DNA from: Panicum virgatum
Taxonomy: Eukaryota > Streptophyta > Magnoliopsida > Poales > Poaceae
Length of the DNA stretch: 64,000 bases
Reading direction: 5' to 3'
Assembly (NCBI RefSeq): GCF_016808335.1
Contig: NC_053150.1
Location: 29,406,030 to 29,470,029, forward strand
The translations under genes were made by a program, and so were the position numbers. Below are positions 47,901-59,400 of this stretch, one piece after another; the stretch's first letter is position 1, and each line of letters opens with the position of its first letter. The notes beneath the pieces are model-generated. The model saw only the letters and a list, made by a program, of their open reading frames with translations. It was not told the DNA's origin and searched no databases.

Positions 47901-48990
47901 TAAACCGCATTTCAATAATTTCATACAATTCACATGGGTACAGAATTGCTGCAAATCATTCTCATAATAAGCATATCAAATCTCACATAGTAAACACATA
48001 GTCAGTATAATTCGCTCTCACAAAGTATCACATGTTCATGCATTGTTTACAAACCATATGTCCATACACTGATTACAAACCACAATTCCTTAAGGCGTGG
48101 CCTAGGCGACAAGGCGGTGGCGGCTCACATCGTCCTTGTTGACACATTTTCGACAAGGAGAATTGAATTGTCCCAATCGTCGCATTATCACTATAGATAA
48201 GTAAGTAATTCATGTGAACATAGACGAGAGAACACACAAAATGAAATTGTAATAGGGGAGGACAACCTAAAATTTTGTAAGTGATATGCACCCAATAGTA
48301 ACTATTGCACAAAGCTGTTGTGGTTCCACTTCTATTAGAAAAATAACTCCTGTCCAAATTTATTTCTAGCAATTGAACAGGAGATAGGTGAATATTATTG
48401 GCAGTATAATCCATTGTCTAGCAGAAATTGCACAAAGTAGTGAATCTTCTTGGCAGTAATCCATCGAGTTTATTTAGTTGTATTGACTACTTTTATTTAA
48501 CAAGTTCACATGACAAAAATCTTCTGATCTCTAGTTTTGGAGGACTTATCCAAATAAATATGTGTGTCAATTTACACCCAATGCTGAAACTTCTATGAAA
48601 TGTCTAGTTATTTATAGTGTTTATGTTGTCTGACGTCTGTTTATTTATATTTTCCCTAGTGCTTTTTAACTTTGATCATTTATCATTTATTACACATGAG
48701 GCCTTGTCATTTATGTTTGGAGATCAGGGAAGGGAAGGAACTGGTTGCTGGATTAGCACGGAGTTTGATTATTTGCATAGGAAAGGACGTAGGGTAATTT
48801 GCTGGAGCATGAATGAAGAAATTGAGGATGAAAATCAACAAATATGCCAAACTCCGTGCTAAGTGTTGGAATTTGGGCTTGGCCCATTGAGTATTTCAGC
48901 TATTCCAAAAAAAAATCTAAAAGGCTCATGTGGGTATGAGGGAGTGGAGGAGTGGTGCAAACATTTAGTCCCACATTGCAAGAGGAAGTT

Positions 48991-49225
48991 CACTATGCCA
49001 GAAATCCTTATCAGAGACGCGGCTCAACTCACATATCAGAGTCGAAAAGAAAAATCACGCCACTGATGTGACCAAAATTGGTGATGCGTTTTTTCACGTC
49101 ACCAATGACCCCTCATTGGTGACGTGTTTTGCCAAAACGCGTTACCAATGAGGGGTTATTGGTGACACAGTTTGCCAAAACGTGTCATGAATGAGTGGCA
49201 AACACGTTACCAATGATGAATTGAA
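48991..49225. mobile_element. Second CACTA end fragment (copy 2)
   Basis: CACTATGCCAGAAA terminus followed by ACCAATGA-type palindromic repeats, duplicate of 28494-28720. Confidence 0.6.
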
Positions 49226-50209
49226 AAAAATAAATATTAATAGTACATTTTTCTCCTTTATATATATACAGATACACAGTAGTACATAGGTGATTCACTC
49301 ACCTATGCACATCACAGTTTTCTCTCTGATCACATATACATGCAAAAGAGCAATCATCAATAATTACTCACATGTACATCTGTGCATCTTATGATTCACT
49401 TACAAATTGAAATTACATGGGACTAAGAACAAAAACACACACTTGGATAAGGCATACATCAGCAACCAAATGGACATTGCAAGAAATTTGTCTTCAAGTG
49501 TTGGAACCTACCACATCCAAGATAATGCATTGCTAAAAATAAAGCACAAGTCACTAAGAGTTGCAAACTGGTAGTGCTATATTTAAGTCTACTTGTACCA
49601 GGAGTCTCAGAAGTGCCTCCACCTTCAACTTATGAACCAGTGCCCAACAATGTCCATATACAAGTTCAAAAGTTAGCAACCAATTGTAGCATCCCATCGA
49701 GATTCATTTACATCTGTGCATCTCAAGATTCACTTACATATTCAAAAAAATAAGTTAACAGAGGCTTGTCATTTTCAAGCTGTTCATACAGCTAACACAA
49801 CAATCATGAAGCCTGAGAACTGATACTTGGCTCCCTGTCAAGAACTTCAATTTCACGGCCACCATAGTGATTCAGGGCCAGGCCAACATCATTGAGATAC
49901 AACACCTGTAGACCCTCCCCGCCAAGGAAATCTCATTTCCTTATCGGTTCCCCATCAGTAGAACAAATCTTGATACTACACCTGTAGAACAAAGGATGGT
50001 TTCATGACTCAGTTCTACTTAACACAAACACATCAGCTCACAAGACATATCGGCCACATCAGACACTAGGCTAGCTGGACTTGCACATTATTTAGACAAT
50101 ATGGTTAAGACACTGGATGAGTACAACCAAATAATGACTTGCTAAAATGCAGCTATTTTATGATCAAGGCTTTTCAAAATTACACAAAGTTTCCAGTTGT
50201 AGGTCCAAT

Positions 50210-51870
50210 TGTTGGATTACTTTCGTTTGCGATTCTTTTGGCAATGTGATGAACATTAAAGAAAATACCATTTAGCCAAATGGGATATTCTATGTCAACC
50301 GAAGGAACAAGGTGGCCTAGGCATACATAATCTGGAATTAAAGAACACAGCTCTGCTTAGCAAATGGTTGTACCGACTGTTAAAAACAGACGGCAGCAGA
50401 TTCTACGCAACAAGTATCTAAGGACCAAACCTTTGGTTCAGGTCCAGTGAAAAGCGAAGACTCTCATTTCTGGGCAAGTTGGATGAAGGTAAAATGAGAC
50501 TTTCTTAGATTTGGAACTTTCAAGATTAAGGACGGGTTACAAGCAAGATTTTGGGAATATATCTGGTTGGGAAATACACCACTAAGAGAACAATATCCAC
50601 AGATTTACAACATTGCTCGAGGGAATCAGGATACGGTGGAAGCAGTACTGAGTGCGAGTCCACCTAATGCATCCTGGTGGAGGGATCATTTTGGCGACAA
50701 GTTAGTGATGTGGAATAATCTTCTTTCACGTCTTACAGCTGTTGTTTTAAGTCAGGAGGAGGATGAATTTATTTGGACAATAGATCAAAAGGGTGAATTT
50801 TCAGTAAAATCACATTATCTTGGTCTGATTCATGAAACCATCCCCAATACCAACAAGCGTCTTTGGAAATTAAGAACCCCTCTCAAGATCAAAGTTTTCC
50901 TTTGGTACCTTCGAAAAGGTGTTATTGTAACAAAAGATAATTTGGCCAAAAGGAGCTGGCAAGGAAACCAGCAGTGTTGCTTCTCTCATGAGAATGAAAC
51001 GATTCAACATCTGTTTTTTGATTGTCAGTTAACTTGACTGGGGTCTTGTTTAGTTGCAGCTGTAAAGTTTTTGAAATAGAATATTTTCACATTTGAAGTA
51101 TTAAACATAGACTAATCACAAAACTAATTATAGAACTCGTATGTAAACTATGAGATGAATTTATTAAGACTAATTAATTCATCATTAGCACATGTGTACT
51201 GTAGCAATTTAGTGTCTAATCATGGCCAATTAGCCTTATTAGATTCGTCTTGTAATTTACAAGCAAACTATGCAATTCATTTTTTATTTCGTCTAGATTT
51301 AATACTCCATGCATGTTAGATTCCCTTTTGATATGATAGTTTTGAAATTTTGAATTTTGCAACTAAACAAGGCCAACGTTGGGCTACAACTTATGCAGCA
51401 TGGGGACTTCCTAGACCCCACAGTGTTGTTGATATGTTTGGGTACTGACGATCTAATTTAGTCAGACTTAAAACCTTTGATCCTTTTGGGAGCATCAGCT
51501 TTATGATGGTCTTCGTGGCTCTGTAGAAATGCATTTATCTTTGAAAACAAAAACTCTTCTTTTTTGTAGGTCATCTTTTTAACTACGCATTGGCTACATA
51601 CATGGGCTGTCCTGTAGAAGCCTTCTTCCCAGGAGATCGTTGTAGCGGCTTCTCGGTACTTGGCACAAGTGGCCAAGGAGTTTTTAACCCGGGCACATGG
51701 ATGGTGGTCTATTCTTCGGATTGATAGTCATTAGTGTGCTTTGAACTTTTTGTTGGTCACTTATGTTGGGCTGTATGCCTTTGGGCAGAGGCCGGGGGGA
51801 TTTCAGGACGTTGTATCACCTTGATGTAATAGTCTTGAAATAATAAAGCTTCCCATTTCCAAAAAAAAGG
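50210..51870 (+). mobile_element. 5'-truncated LINE with zf-RVT domain and poly(A) tail (copy 2)
   Basis: LINE reverse-transcriptase remnants (50210-50510) run into the zf-RVT open frame 50567-51037. A MITE interrupts at 51041-51374. The LINE then resumes with its C-terminal coding remnant (ILLGASALWWS and FLTRAHGWWS) and a 3' UTR to AATAATAAAGC and A8 at about 51862-51870. In copy 1 the LINE stops at the Harbinger end (42615), so this copy shows the original 3' end. Confidence 0.85.
51041..51374. mobile_element. Tourist-like MITE (copy 2, uninterrupted)
   Basis: The 334-bp element has inverted ends GGGTCTTGTTTAGTTGC and TGCAACTAAACAAGGCC. It preserves the uninterrupted site into which the copia inserted in copy 1 (GCAAT at 51205-51209). 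Confidence 0.82.
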
Positions 51871-52334
51871 TCCAATTATTTAACATATGTCAAACATTTA
51901 CCTATTTTTCCTACAAATTAGATGTTTCTACAAAGTAATTGATTAGCTACTCCTGGGTCTGAACTGAGGAGGATTAAGTTATAAATCTTTGACGCTTGAA
52001 GGAGATCAACGGATATTTGATATAGCTAGCCAGACAAGAAGTGCAGTTTGCAATGCTGGTTTCCTCATGCTCATCTGTGGCATCGCCAACTATTCATGAT
52101 AGGAATAATGAACCGAGAAGAAAACACTTATCAATAGCAAGCACTAATTGATTCGATAAACTAGCTAGGATTACTTGATTATGGTGAGTTTAAGGAAGGA
52201 AAAACTCATGTGCTTGTTGGGAGCCTGTAATTTGACATACCCCTGTTGCCGTCGAGGCCTCATGAACCACTAGCCGTTCTAATTCCTCGCCATCACAACT
52301 GAAATTAGCACGGGGTGACAGGGGAAGGAATATC
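51871..52334. other. Intergenic, nothing recognised
   Basis: AT-rich unique-looking sequence between the LINE tail and the next retroposon. No domain-bearing frame or repeat structure was seen. Confidence 0.5.
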
Positions 52335-52347
52335 AGTTCAATAACTT

Positions 52348-53846
52348 ACCTCTCTGCCTCACCCATCTCTCCCACAGAGCCCCTCCCGACCGCGACCACC
52401 CCGGTGGCCGCTGCTGCCCCTGCCCGGCCAGCCAGCCGATGGCGGCGGCGGTGGCCGCCCGCAGCCGCAGCTGCGCCAAAGTCGGCCAGCCGCCCTCCCC
52501 CCTCATCTCCTCTCTCCCTCAGCCTCCGTTACCTAGGTCGCCCTCCTTCGTCTTGGTCGCCGGTGACCGAATCCGGCCGCTCCATCGCCGGATCCGCCTG
52601 CTCGACTACTGGATCCATGCCTCTCTTGGCCGGATTTGGCGTGGCGCGGCTCTCCTCCGTCCGGCCGGCTTGGGGGCCCGCCGTCTCCTTCGCCGGCAGT
52701 GCCTGCTCCGTCCCTTGTGCGATGGCATCGCCCAGCCGCTAGGCCGGTCATCGCTGGCTCTTGCGTGGCCCCTCCTGGTGCTGCGGGGTCGGCCGGTGTG
52801 GGCGCAGGGCGTGGGTCGTGCCGCCTCGCCGGCTCCAGCGCGGCCCCTGCCTCCAGGTGCTGCGCATCTGGCCGGCGTGCGCCACCCCTTGCGGTCGTGG
52901 CTCTGGTGGTCCTTCGGCGGCCGTGGCGTCCAACTTGGTTGGGTCGGGTGGGCTTCCTTGACGTCATTGGCGTCATGTTCATGAGGGAAGGAGAGGGTTC
53001 AAGCGAAAGCTATGCCTGCTTGTGGGTCGATGACGACGACGCCCTCGGGCGCCGCCTACCTTGTTAAAGGCGTCATCCGTATCCTCTTCTTCCCTCTTCT
53101 CCGGCGAGTTTTCTGGGTGAAAACCTTGACCTTCTGGTCCAGCAATGGTGGCGTCAGTGGCGTCACTTCCTCGTTGAAAGCTTTGCTGCCAGTGCTCTGC
53201 CGGCTTTGGTGCCACGGGATTCTTAAACTTCCCACCTTCTTCAGACGTCATGGAGGTTGCCACTGTCACCGACCCTTTGATCCTGCTTTCGTTTCATCTT
53301 CCTCGCCATCACTTATGGTTGCTCAGGTCGCTTCAGTCTGGCGGATGCTTTGCCACCTTGTTGGTCGAAGTTCTTTTAGATGGATGCTTTGCCACCTCTA
53401 CTTTGTTCGGACGGATGCTTTGCCGACGGGGTTTGAGCTGGTCGTACGTATGGGTGGATGCTTTGCCACCTCTGTTGATTTGGGCGGATGCTTTGCCGCT
53501 GTGGTTCTTCTTCACCTCAAGCAGATGCTTTGCCGCTGAAGATCTAGGTGCTGCGACGAAGGCTGTGCAACCATAGTGTCATTGCGATTCTTTTTGTAGG
53601 TTCGGGTGTGGCTGTGTTGTGAGTTCCTTTGGTTTGTAGGCTGAGCGTGTTGTCCTCCCGGTGTTGCTTGCTGTTGTCTGGGTTGTGTCCGTGTCTCGCT
53701 TGTGTATGCGTTTTTTTCAGTGTTTCTCTATTTTTAGTCCTTTGTGCTCTTGTGTTGGTCAAGTTTTGTTTGGCCGCATCAAGATTATGTTTGTAAATGC
53801 TTTCTTCTTAATGAAAAATGTGCTCAGTCACGGTCGCGAAAAAAAA
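52348..53846 (+). mobile_element. Non-autonomous poly(A) retroposon (LINE-type 3' end)
   Basis: It is bounded by 13-bp duplications AGTTCAATAACTT (52335-52347) and AGTTCAATCACTT (53847-53859). It ends in A9 preceded by CTTCTTAATGAAAAATGTGC and GGTCGCG, the style of 3' end seen on grass L1-type LINEs. It starts GC-rich and contains no reverse transcriptase or endonuclease. It is about 1.5 kb, far longer than a SINE, so it is best viewed as a LINE derivative mobilised in trans. A processed gene copy is the alternative, but no domain is recognised in its frames. Confidence 0.72.
53343..53536 (+). repeat. Six dispersed GATGCTTTGCC repeats in the retroposon
   Basis: GATGCTTTGCC recurs near 53344, 53383, 53414, 53455, 53485 and 53524, mostly preceded by G(C/T)G and followed by ACC or GCT. 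Spacing is irregular (29-41 bp). Intervening sequences differ, so it is a motif array and not a simple tandem repeat. Confidence 0.85.
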
Positions 53847-53887
53847 AGTTCAATCACTTTGCTGCGTGAAATAAAAGCCAGTATACA

Positions 53888-53971
53888 GAAGATACTACTA
53901 TGCTCAATACTACCAGATCACATCTCACGGAAGATACTACTATGCTCAATACTACCAGATCACATCTCACG
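53888..53971. repeat. 42-bp perfect tandem duplication
   Basis: Two identical 42-bp units (53888-53929 and 53930-53971) start GAAGATACTACTATGCTCAA and end CATCTCACG. They lie just outside the retroposon target duplication. Confidence 0.93.
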
Positions 53972-54188
53972 TGCACAATATACGCCAAAAACATGAATCA
54001 GAGGAGATGGAAAAAATGCTAGATTAAGCATCAGAAAATGACTATTCTTCCTATCTTCAGATCTATCGAACCCTTTCGATCTCAGTATGAAAGGAATATC
54101 ACATGGCTCCTTGAGCTATGCGGAACGAAAATCAATTGGAAACATCAGAGAAAATAATAACTTGCAATCCTGCAATCATGTTCTACTG

Positions 54189-55253
54189 AGAAAATTGCTG
54201 ACTCCAAACATGTGGCTACACTATTATAGGACTCCTAACATCGGCTTCGCTAGGATCCGAAACGTTGTGGCTTCGCTATACATGACATTTTTATTATAGT
54301 CTCATTTTCAATCTAAAATACATGTTTAGATGCCTGAGATGACCATTTTTCTCTCAGTCGACGTGCGGAGGAGCAAGGCGTGCAGCGCACGCCGCCGGCG
54401 GGGCGCGCAGGATTGAGGAGCGGCTGGACGGTGAACTCGTCGGCAGGCATCTCGCGGAACATGGCAAGCGCGCGTGGGTGAAGGCCCGCGCGGGCCCAGC
54501 ACGTGATGGCCGCGTTGGAGGCCACCAGCCCCGTGCCCGGTGGCAACGCCATCGCCGTGGTGCGGTGGCCGTGGAATCAGGTAGCGCTACGGCAGATCAC
54601 GAGCTGCGCGCACAAGGTTCACGGCCATGCGGCCAGCTTGTGCTTGTGCATGCATGCACACTGACACCACCAGACATCAGGTTGCATCACAGGATCAAAC
54701 GACTTCCGACCATGTCAAATGTCTAAGAGATGTTTTCCAGCATCTAAAATACTTGTTTGAATCACATCTGAAATCACGTTTTCTAATTCACACTCTGCTC
54801 GCCGCCTAGCCGGCTGCTAGCCTGGCCTGGGCTCGCTGCCAAATTGAGCAGGCAGGGCGCGCAGGCTACATGCAGCTTCGTATCCGAGCCAAGCGACAGA
54901 GGCAAGCGCTGGCGTCGGGAGGGTATGTGAGTGGCGAGTGGCGACGCCAGGACTAAAGGCGAGCGGCGGTGCTGGGATGACCGATGGCGGGCGGCGGCGT
55001 CGATCGGTACTGACGCAAGCGGCGGAAGGAGCGCTTACGTGATTAGATCGTAGGTGTGCAAATGAGAATCAGAAGGGTAATACAGTCATTACGCGAAATA
55101 CATGTATTTAAGACTCAAAAATAAGATTAAAATGGACACAATGTTATGAAAATCGATGCCACAACGTTTCGGATCCTATTTTAGCGAAGCTGATGTTAGG
55201 AGTCCTATAATAACGAAGCCACATGTTTGGAGTCCTATAATAGCAATTTTCTC
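54189..55253. mobile_element. Pack-MULE with long terminal inverted repeats
   Basis: Terminal inverted repeats of about 140-160 bp (54189-54330 and 55095-55253) start AGAAAATTGCT and contain ATTATAGGACTCCTAACATC. A perfect 9-bp duplication GTTCTACTG flanks them (54180-54188 and 55254-55262), as expected of Mutator-like elements. There is no transposase. The GC-rich interior (54340-55040) carries a PPR-like gene fragment on the minus strand, so this is a Pack-MULE. Note that a small internal deletion trims the left TIR. Confidence 0.88.
54360..54552 (-). pseudogene. Captured PPR-protein gene fragment in the Pack-MULE
   Basis: The frame from 54552 downward reads like a pentatricopeptide motif: NAAITCWARAGLHPRALAMF then REMP. 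The second motif (DEFTVQPLLN) soon loses frame. PPR proteins bind organellar RNA. This piece covers little more than one motif of a protein that normally has ten or more, and has no intact start or end. Captured gene pieces are the hallmark of Pack-MULEs. The family call rests on motif appearance alone. Confidence 0.55.
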
Positions 55254-55418
55254 GTTCTACTGCGACTCGTTTCTTTTAGCCACAATAGAGACTTCTAGCG
55301 ATATCACTAGCAAAAGGAGCATAAGCACATAGGTCCATTTCGTTCACCCTCACCATTAGCTAATTCTATTGACTAGCTAGCTAGCACAGCTTGATTCGGG
55401 GAAGCAAAAAGGGAGGAG

Positions 55419-55799
55419 ATGGAGGAAACTGACCGCAGAACCAGGAGAGCTCGAGCCGCCACCAGCGCCTTCCCTGGAGGAACGGCGTTGAGGTCGGAGC
55501 ATGGCTCCATGCCTAAGAAGCTCGAAAGGCCGCCCGTCGCCGAACCGTCCATTCGTAACCGGGCGAACCGGATGTTGGCCGAAGCAATCCCCCCAGAAGT
55601 GGACCTTGGGGCATCGAGTTGTGGCGGCGCCGTAACAAATGATGCCGCTCGGAGCCCGGCAGGCGCAGGCGGAGGTGAGCCCCCAGATCCTGCCCCGGGC
55701 AGGGCACTGGCATGCCCCCGACCAGTGGGGGGCTCGCTGCCGCTCACGCCGTCGGAGCGGTCAGAGAGGCTCGCCATTGCCTCTCTATCAGTCCCGTGA
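55419..55799 (+). other. GC-rich open frame, product not recognised
   Basis: A 126-codon frame, arginine- and alanine-rich, with a segment NRANRMLAEAIPPEVDLGASS that looks protein-like. The opposite strand is also open. It directly precedes a gypsy LTR region, so it may belong to another retroelement. No known domain was seen. Confidence 0.3.
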
Positions 55800-56197
55800 G
55801 CGGGACTGCTCATAGGCATAGAATATTCTAGAATAAGGGATAGCACGTGGACCATACCTTATCCTCTTGTAACTATCCAAACCGGAGTAGAACTAGTCGA
55901 ATATGACGAAACTACTCGATTGTGCTCGAGTAGGACTCCTTTGATAGTATTTGGCTAGGAATTCCATGTAACCCTGTCCCCAGACTATATAAGGGTGGAC
56001 GGAGACCCCCTCTAAAACATCTACATCTAAGGCAATACAAACCAACACACAGGATGTAGGGTATTACACTCTCAATGGCCCAAATCTGTCTAAAGTTTCG
56101 TGTTCCTTGCACCTTCGAGTTCAGATCTCGGCGTTCCCTGCCGAAAACCTACCACCCCGGGGTATCTCTCGGTGGGCTTGGTGGTTAAACACCGATA
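55800..56197 (+). mobile_element. Gypsy-type LTR (3' portion)
   Basis: A TATA box (ACTATATAAGGGTGG, near 55984) and a leader run to ...AAACACCGATA at 56197. A primer-binding-site-like TGGCGAGCCAGGTAGG (from about 56199) follows, a signature of a common grass gypsy group. The left boundary of the LTR is not resolved. No matching second LTR was found in the window. Confidence 0.6.
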
Positions 56198-56246
56198 GCT
56201 GGCGAGCCAGGTAGGAGATCTCGCCGACAATCCATCAAGCAACTCG

Positions 56247-57323
56247 ATGGCATCATTCAACTCTACCTGCGTTGTGACTAAGGCGGGCATGAGTTTTGTC
56301 TTTAGCTCCTGGGTCCTAGCTAACCCCAAGAACCCAGAGGTCCCCGCAACGAAGGAGGACCGCTCCGTCGAGTGCTTCATCAACAACCTCAACACAGCGT
56401 CGTTCTCCACTTCCCCCAAGAGACTCGACGAGGAAACCGCCTCCGGCACAATCTCAAACCAAGCTGCTAGGCCAGCTGTACCAGCCGCTTCTGGTGAAAA
56501 ATACCTAGAACTTTCTGATCTAATCGGAAATTATGCCATAGAACTCAGATCAATCAGACATCCAAGGGTAGTCAACGCAGAACTACTCGACAGAGTAGAC
56601 CACGTCTCACGTAATATCATCGGGTGCATCGAGCTTGCGGAATCTGCCCTTCAACAACACAACAAGATGACCCACCGGACACCTGAGAGACCGAGCCCAC
56701 GACTTGATCGGATGGGCGACACCTTCTCCGGGATCGATCGGGTCGACTCCTCTCTCATTAATCGCATCAAGCTGTCTAAAGACTCCTCTCTCATTAATCG
56801 CATCAAGCTGTCTAAAAGTGCCATCCAACCAAAAATCCACAAAAACCAGGGAGGTGCCGGACCAACATCGAAAACCCATTTGAAACTCAAGAAGACTAAC
56901 CCACAATTGCATTGTACTAGCGACATCTCCTCTGAGATCAATCGGGATAGTCCGCCCAACTACACCAAGACAGAAGAAACAACTCGTTAGATCCCCGAAT
57001 CATCGCTTGATCAAGAATTTGATGCCCTGATGGATGCCCGTGATAGGCCAGAGCATTTGAGGATCTTGAAGAATGGTCAGCGGACATCGGCTTGTTTATG
57101 GAAGGATTATGCAACCCACATATGGTGCACGACCTCTGGTAACAAGCAAAAGTCAAGAAGAAGCAAGCAAATCCCAAACCAAACCCAGAAACCCATCAAA
57201 AACCCAGCCCGCGACTTAGTCATCTGGGCGATACCCTTCTCAGACACAATCGGGTTGATCATGGAACATCTACGGAGGGACAACATGGAACAAGTTGGAC
57301 CAAGGATTACATGCTATGGCTAA
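56247..57323 (+). pseudogene. Gypsy gag-like region
   Basis: The first open frame (56247-56990, 247 codons) starts shortly after the primer-binding site, as gag does. A TAG at 56988 splits it from a continuation (about 56991-57323) with a gag-like stretch DARDRPEHLRILKNG. It contains a 36-bp perfect tandem duplication. Protease and Pol do not follow, so only the 5' end of this element remains. Confidence 0.55.
56745..56816 (+). repeat. 36-bp in-frame tandem duplication in the gag-like ORF
   Basis: 56745-56780 and 56781-56816 are identical and encode DSSLINRIKLSK twice, so the frame is kept. Confidence 0.93.
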
Positions 57324-57790
57324 ATGGCATTGCCCTCCGAGGAGAGATAGGAATACATATCCCGGATCCACCAAAACCAAAACACACACTCCGACCCTTG
57401 TTCAGTTTCAATAAATCCGAGTCCCCCTCCGACTAGGAGAAGGACTTGGATGAACTACTTCTAATCAGAAAAGGGGAAGATAGCAAAGGCTACCCCAAAT
57501 ACAACTCCAATTCAGACAAGGAAGACTCAATCTCCTAGGACTCCCTATCGAATTCCACTATAACATCGACTCCCCGGTGCAGGGCATCATATTCGACGAA
57601 GAAGAGGCTCATCAATCGATTTCCATCGGACGAAATCAGCATATTTCGTCCATCAGTTAGACGAATTAGGAAGATTTCATCTACCGGCGGACGAAATTTA
57701 AATTTCATCTGCTGAACAGACCACAATAGCCTAGTTTTAAAAATGCCCCGCTTCGAAGTATTATTCCTTAATTTCAGTAAAAAAATTGTA
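57324..57790. other. Degenerate retroelement sequence
   Basis: No open frame of note. GACGAAAT/ATTTCGTC motifs recur in both orientations between 57590 and 57710. It probably continues the gypsy fragment; no boundary to the adjacent LINE was defined. Confidence 0.35.
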
Positions 57791-58083
57791 TTAAATAAAT
57801 TCATTGGCTGGTCCTGGTTGTTGGTCCATGTATATGACCTGGTTGGATTTTTTAGCTATATCACACTCAGCAGCCTCACTAATTAAGTTAAAATCGGCAC
57901 CTAGTATCAGAGGACTATCCCAATCATTAAGCATGGAGTTCATCAATGAACTCTTCCTTACCATGCTCATAAGCAGAGCCATAAACTGTTATCAATTTCC
58001 AAGTCATTTTATCAGAGACATTTTTAACTGTAGTACCCACACAAAAACATAATTCAAACTTGTTATTTCCAAAACCCACTAAA
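57791..58083 (-). pseudogene. LINE endonuclease, second part
   Basis: It starts VGFGNNKFELCFCVG, runs through KMTWKLITVYGS and, after a frame shift near 57960, the GADFNLISEA motif. The Asp and Asn of DFN are catalytic in this family. It is the direct continuation of 59906-60106. Confidence 0.82.
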
Positions 58084-58761
58084 ACTAGGTGATTCCTCGC
58101 ACGTTGCTGCGGGATGTTTGTTATAATTTTTAACTATCATTACCGGATGATGGCATAAAATAGTAAAAAATTAACATTTTTGTTTTTTACATGATATCAA
58201 AAAAATTTATTGAATAGATACTTGGGTACAATACAATTTAGGTTATACATGGAATGAAATTTAAAATTATTGAGAAAATAAACTTTTCAATTACTTGGTG
58301 TTCTCCTCACTGAAAATAGTATGTACATATGATTGTCCCTTTTACATGTTATTGTGTGTAGCTGTTATTGAGAAAATAAACCTTTCAACTACTTGGAGTC
58401 CTCGTCACTAGAAATAATATGTAGATATAATTGTCGCTTTCACATACAATGAACAATCATCGTGTGTAACTTAGATTAGTAATATTAAATTAGAAATTTA
58501 CAACTATTTTGTTGCTGAAATAAAATAATAATAATATATATTTGCAATATTACAGTTATTTCATCATAAAAATTATTCATATGGTAATAATAAAATCAAG
58601 TAATAATGTAAGAACTCTTAGTGGGTTGCAGAAGGCCAGGAGGATATGAGCTTTCATTCAGATCCAATGGTGGAAATAAAATGATGATGTGGCTTCAACA
58701 CATGTGAGAATAATAGATATTAATGACTCTTAGTTGGTTGCACTTATCTATAAAACCTATA

Positions 58762-58979
58762 TCTATAAAACTTATATAGTTGGTCCCCACTAGAGATTTC
58801 TCTCAACATGCAAGCTGTCCACCTTAGCAATGCACTATCACATGCAATTAAAACCCACTATATTTTTCGCCAATTTTCTGTGAATGTTGCCATGCAATCA
58901 CCTTAATGTTTCTACTTTCAAATCTCACCTTAAAATTTTGTTTAAGATATCCCGCAGCAACGCTCGGGGTATCACCTAT
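58762..58979 (+). mobile_element. Nested short Helitron, plus strand
   Basis: 5' A|TCTATAAAACTTATATAG at 58762; 3' hairpin CCCGCAGCAACGCTCGGGG, then TATCACCTAT|T at 58979 (CTAG altered to CTAT). The interior shares CTCAACATGCAAGCT and GCCATGCAATCACCTTA with 59660-59889. An alternative 5' start is 58747. Confidence 0.55.
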
Positions 58980-59364
58980 TGGTATCATTTGTTCAACCAT
59001 GAAGTATGTCTTGATAATAATGCACTTATTTGGTACTATAAATGTTATAATATTTTCCTAGAAACTTGATCAAAGCTACAACAATTTGACTTTGGATAAG
59101 TTTATGAATTATGATTTATAATGGAGGGAGTAGCTTTGTGATTCACAACTCAACACATTGACAAGTGACAAGGAGCTGAGCACCATGCTGTCAAATTCCT
59201 GATACATTAAAATGCATGGATGATCTCGAGATTTACTATTATATTTTTTTCTTACCTGGAGATTTACTATTATATTTTTTATAATACAGCAAGAGAGCTC
59301 TTACTTATCCATAACATTTTTTAAAGAATTATTATATTTTATCATAATTTATCAAAAAGCTCTC

Positions 59365-59398
59365 TCAAATCCCACAGCAACGCGCGGGGAGTCACTAG
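59365..59398 (+). mobile_element. Helitron 3' end (third copy), plus strand
   Basis: Hairpin CCCACAGCAACGCGCGGGG followed by AGTCACTAG|T at 59398. The matching 5' end was not located with confidence; it lies between 58980 and 59365. Confidence 0.55.
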
Positions 59399-59400
59399 TA

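Larger units (their letters stand above)
46225..51394. repeat. Copy 2 of the ~5.1-kb direct tandem duplication
   Basis: It matches 25722-30616 and 42424-42615 in the same orientation. It begins immediately after the Harbinger end and continues past the point where copy 1 stops, so its LINE retains the 3' end. It contains a ~90-bp segment (about 49549-49641) absent from copy 1. Confidence 0.93.

Noticed and set aside
53343..53536. Regularly spaced short repeats resembling a CRISPR array
   Set aside because: The spacing is irregular, the repeat is 11 bp, and the context is a plant retroposon.
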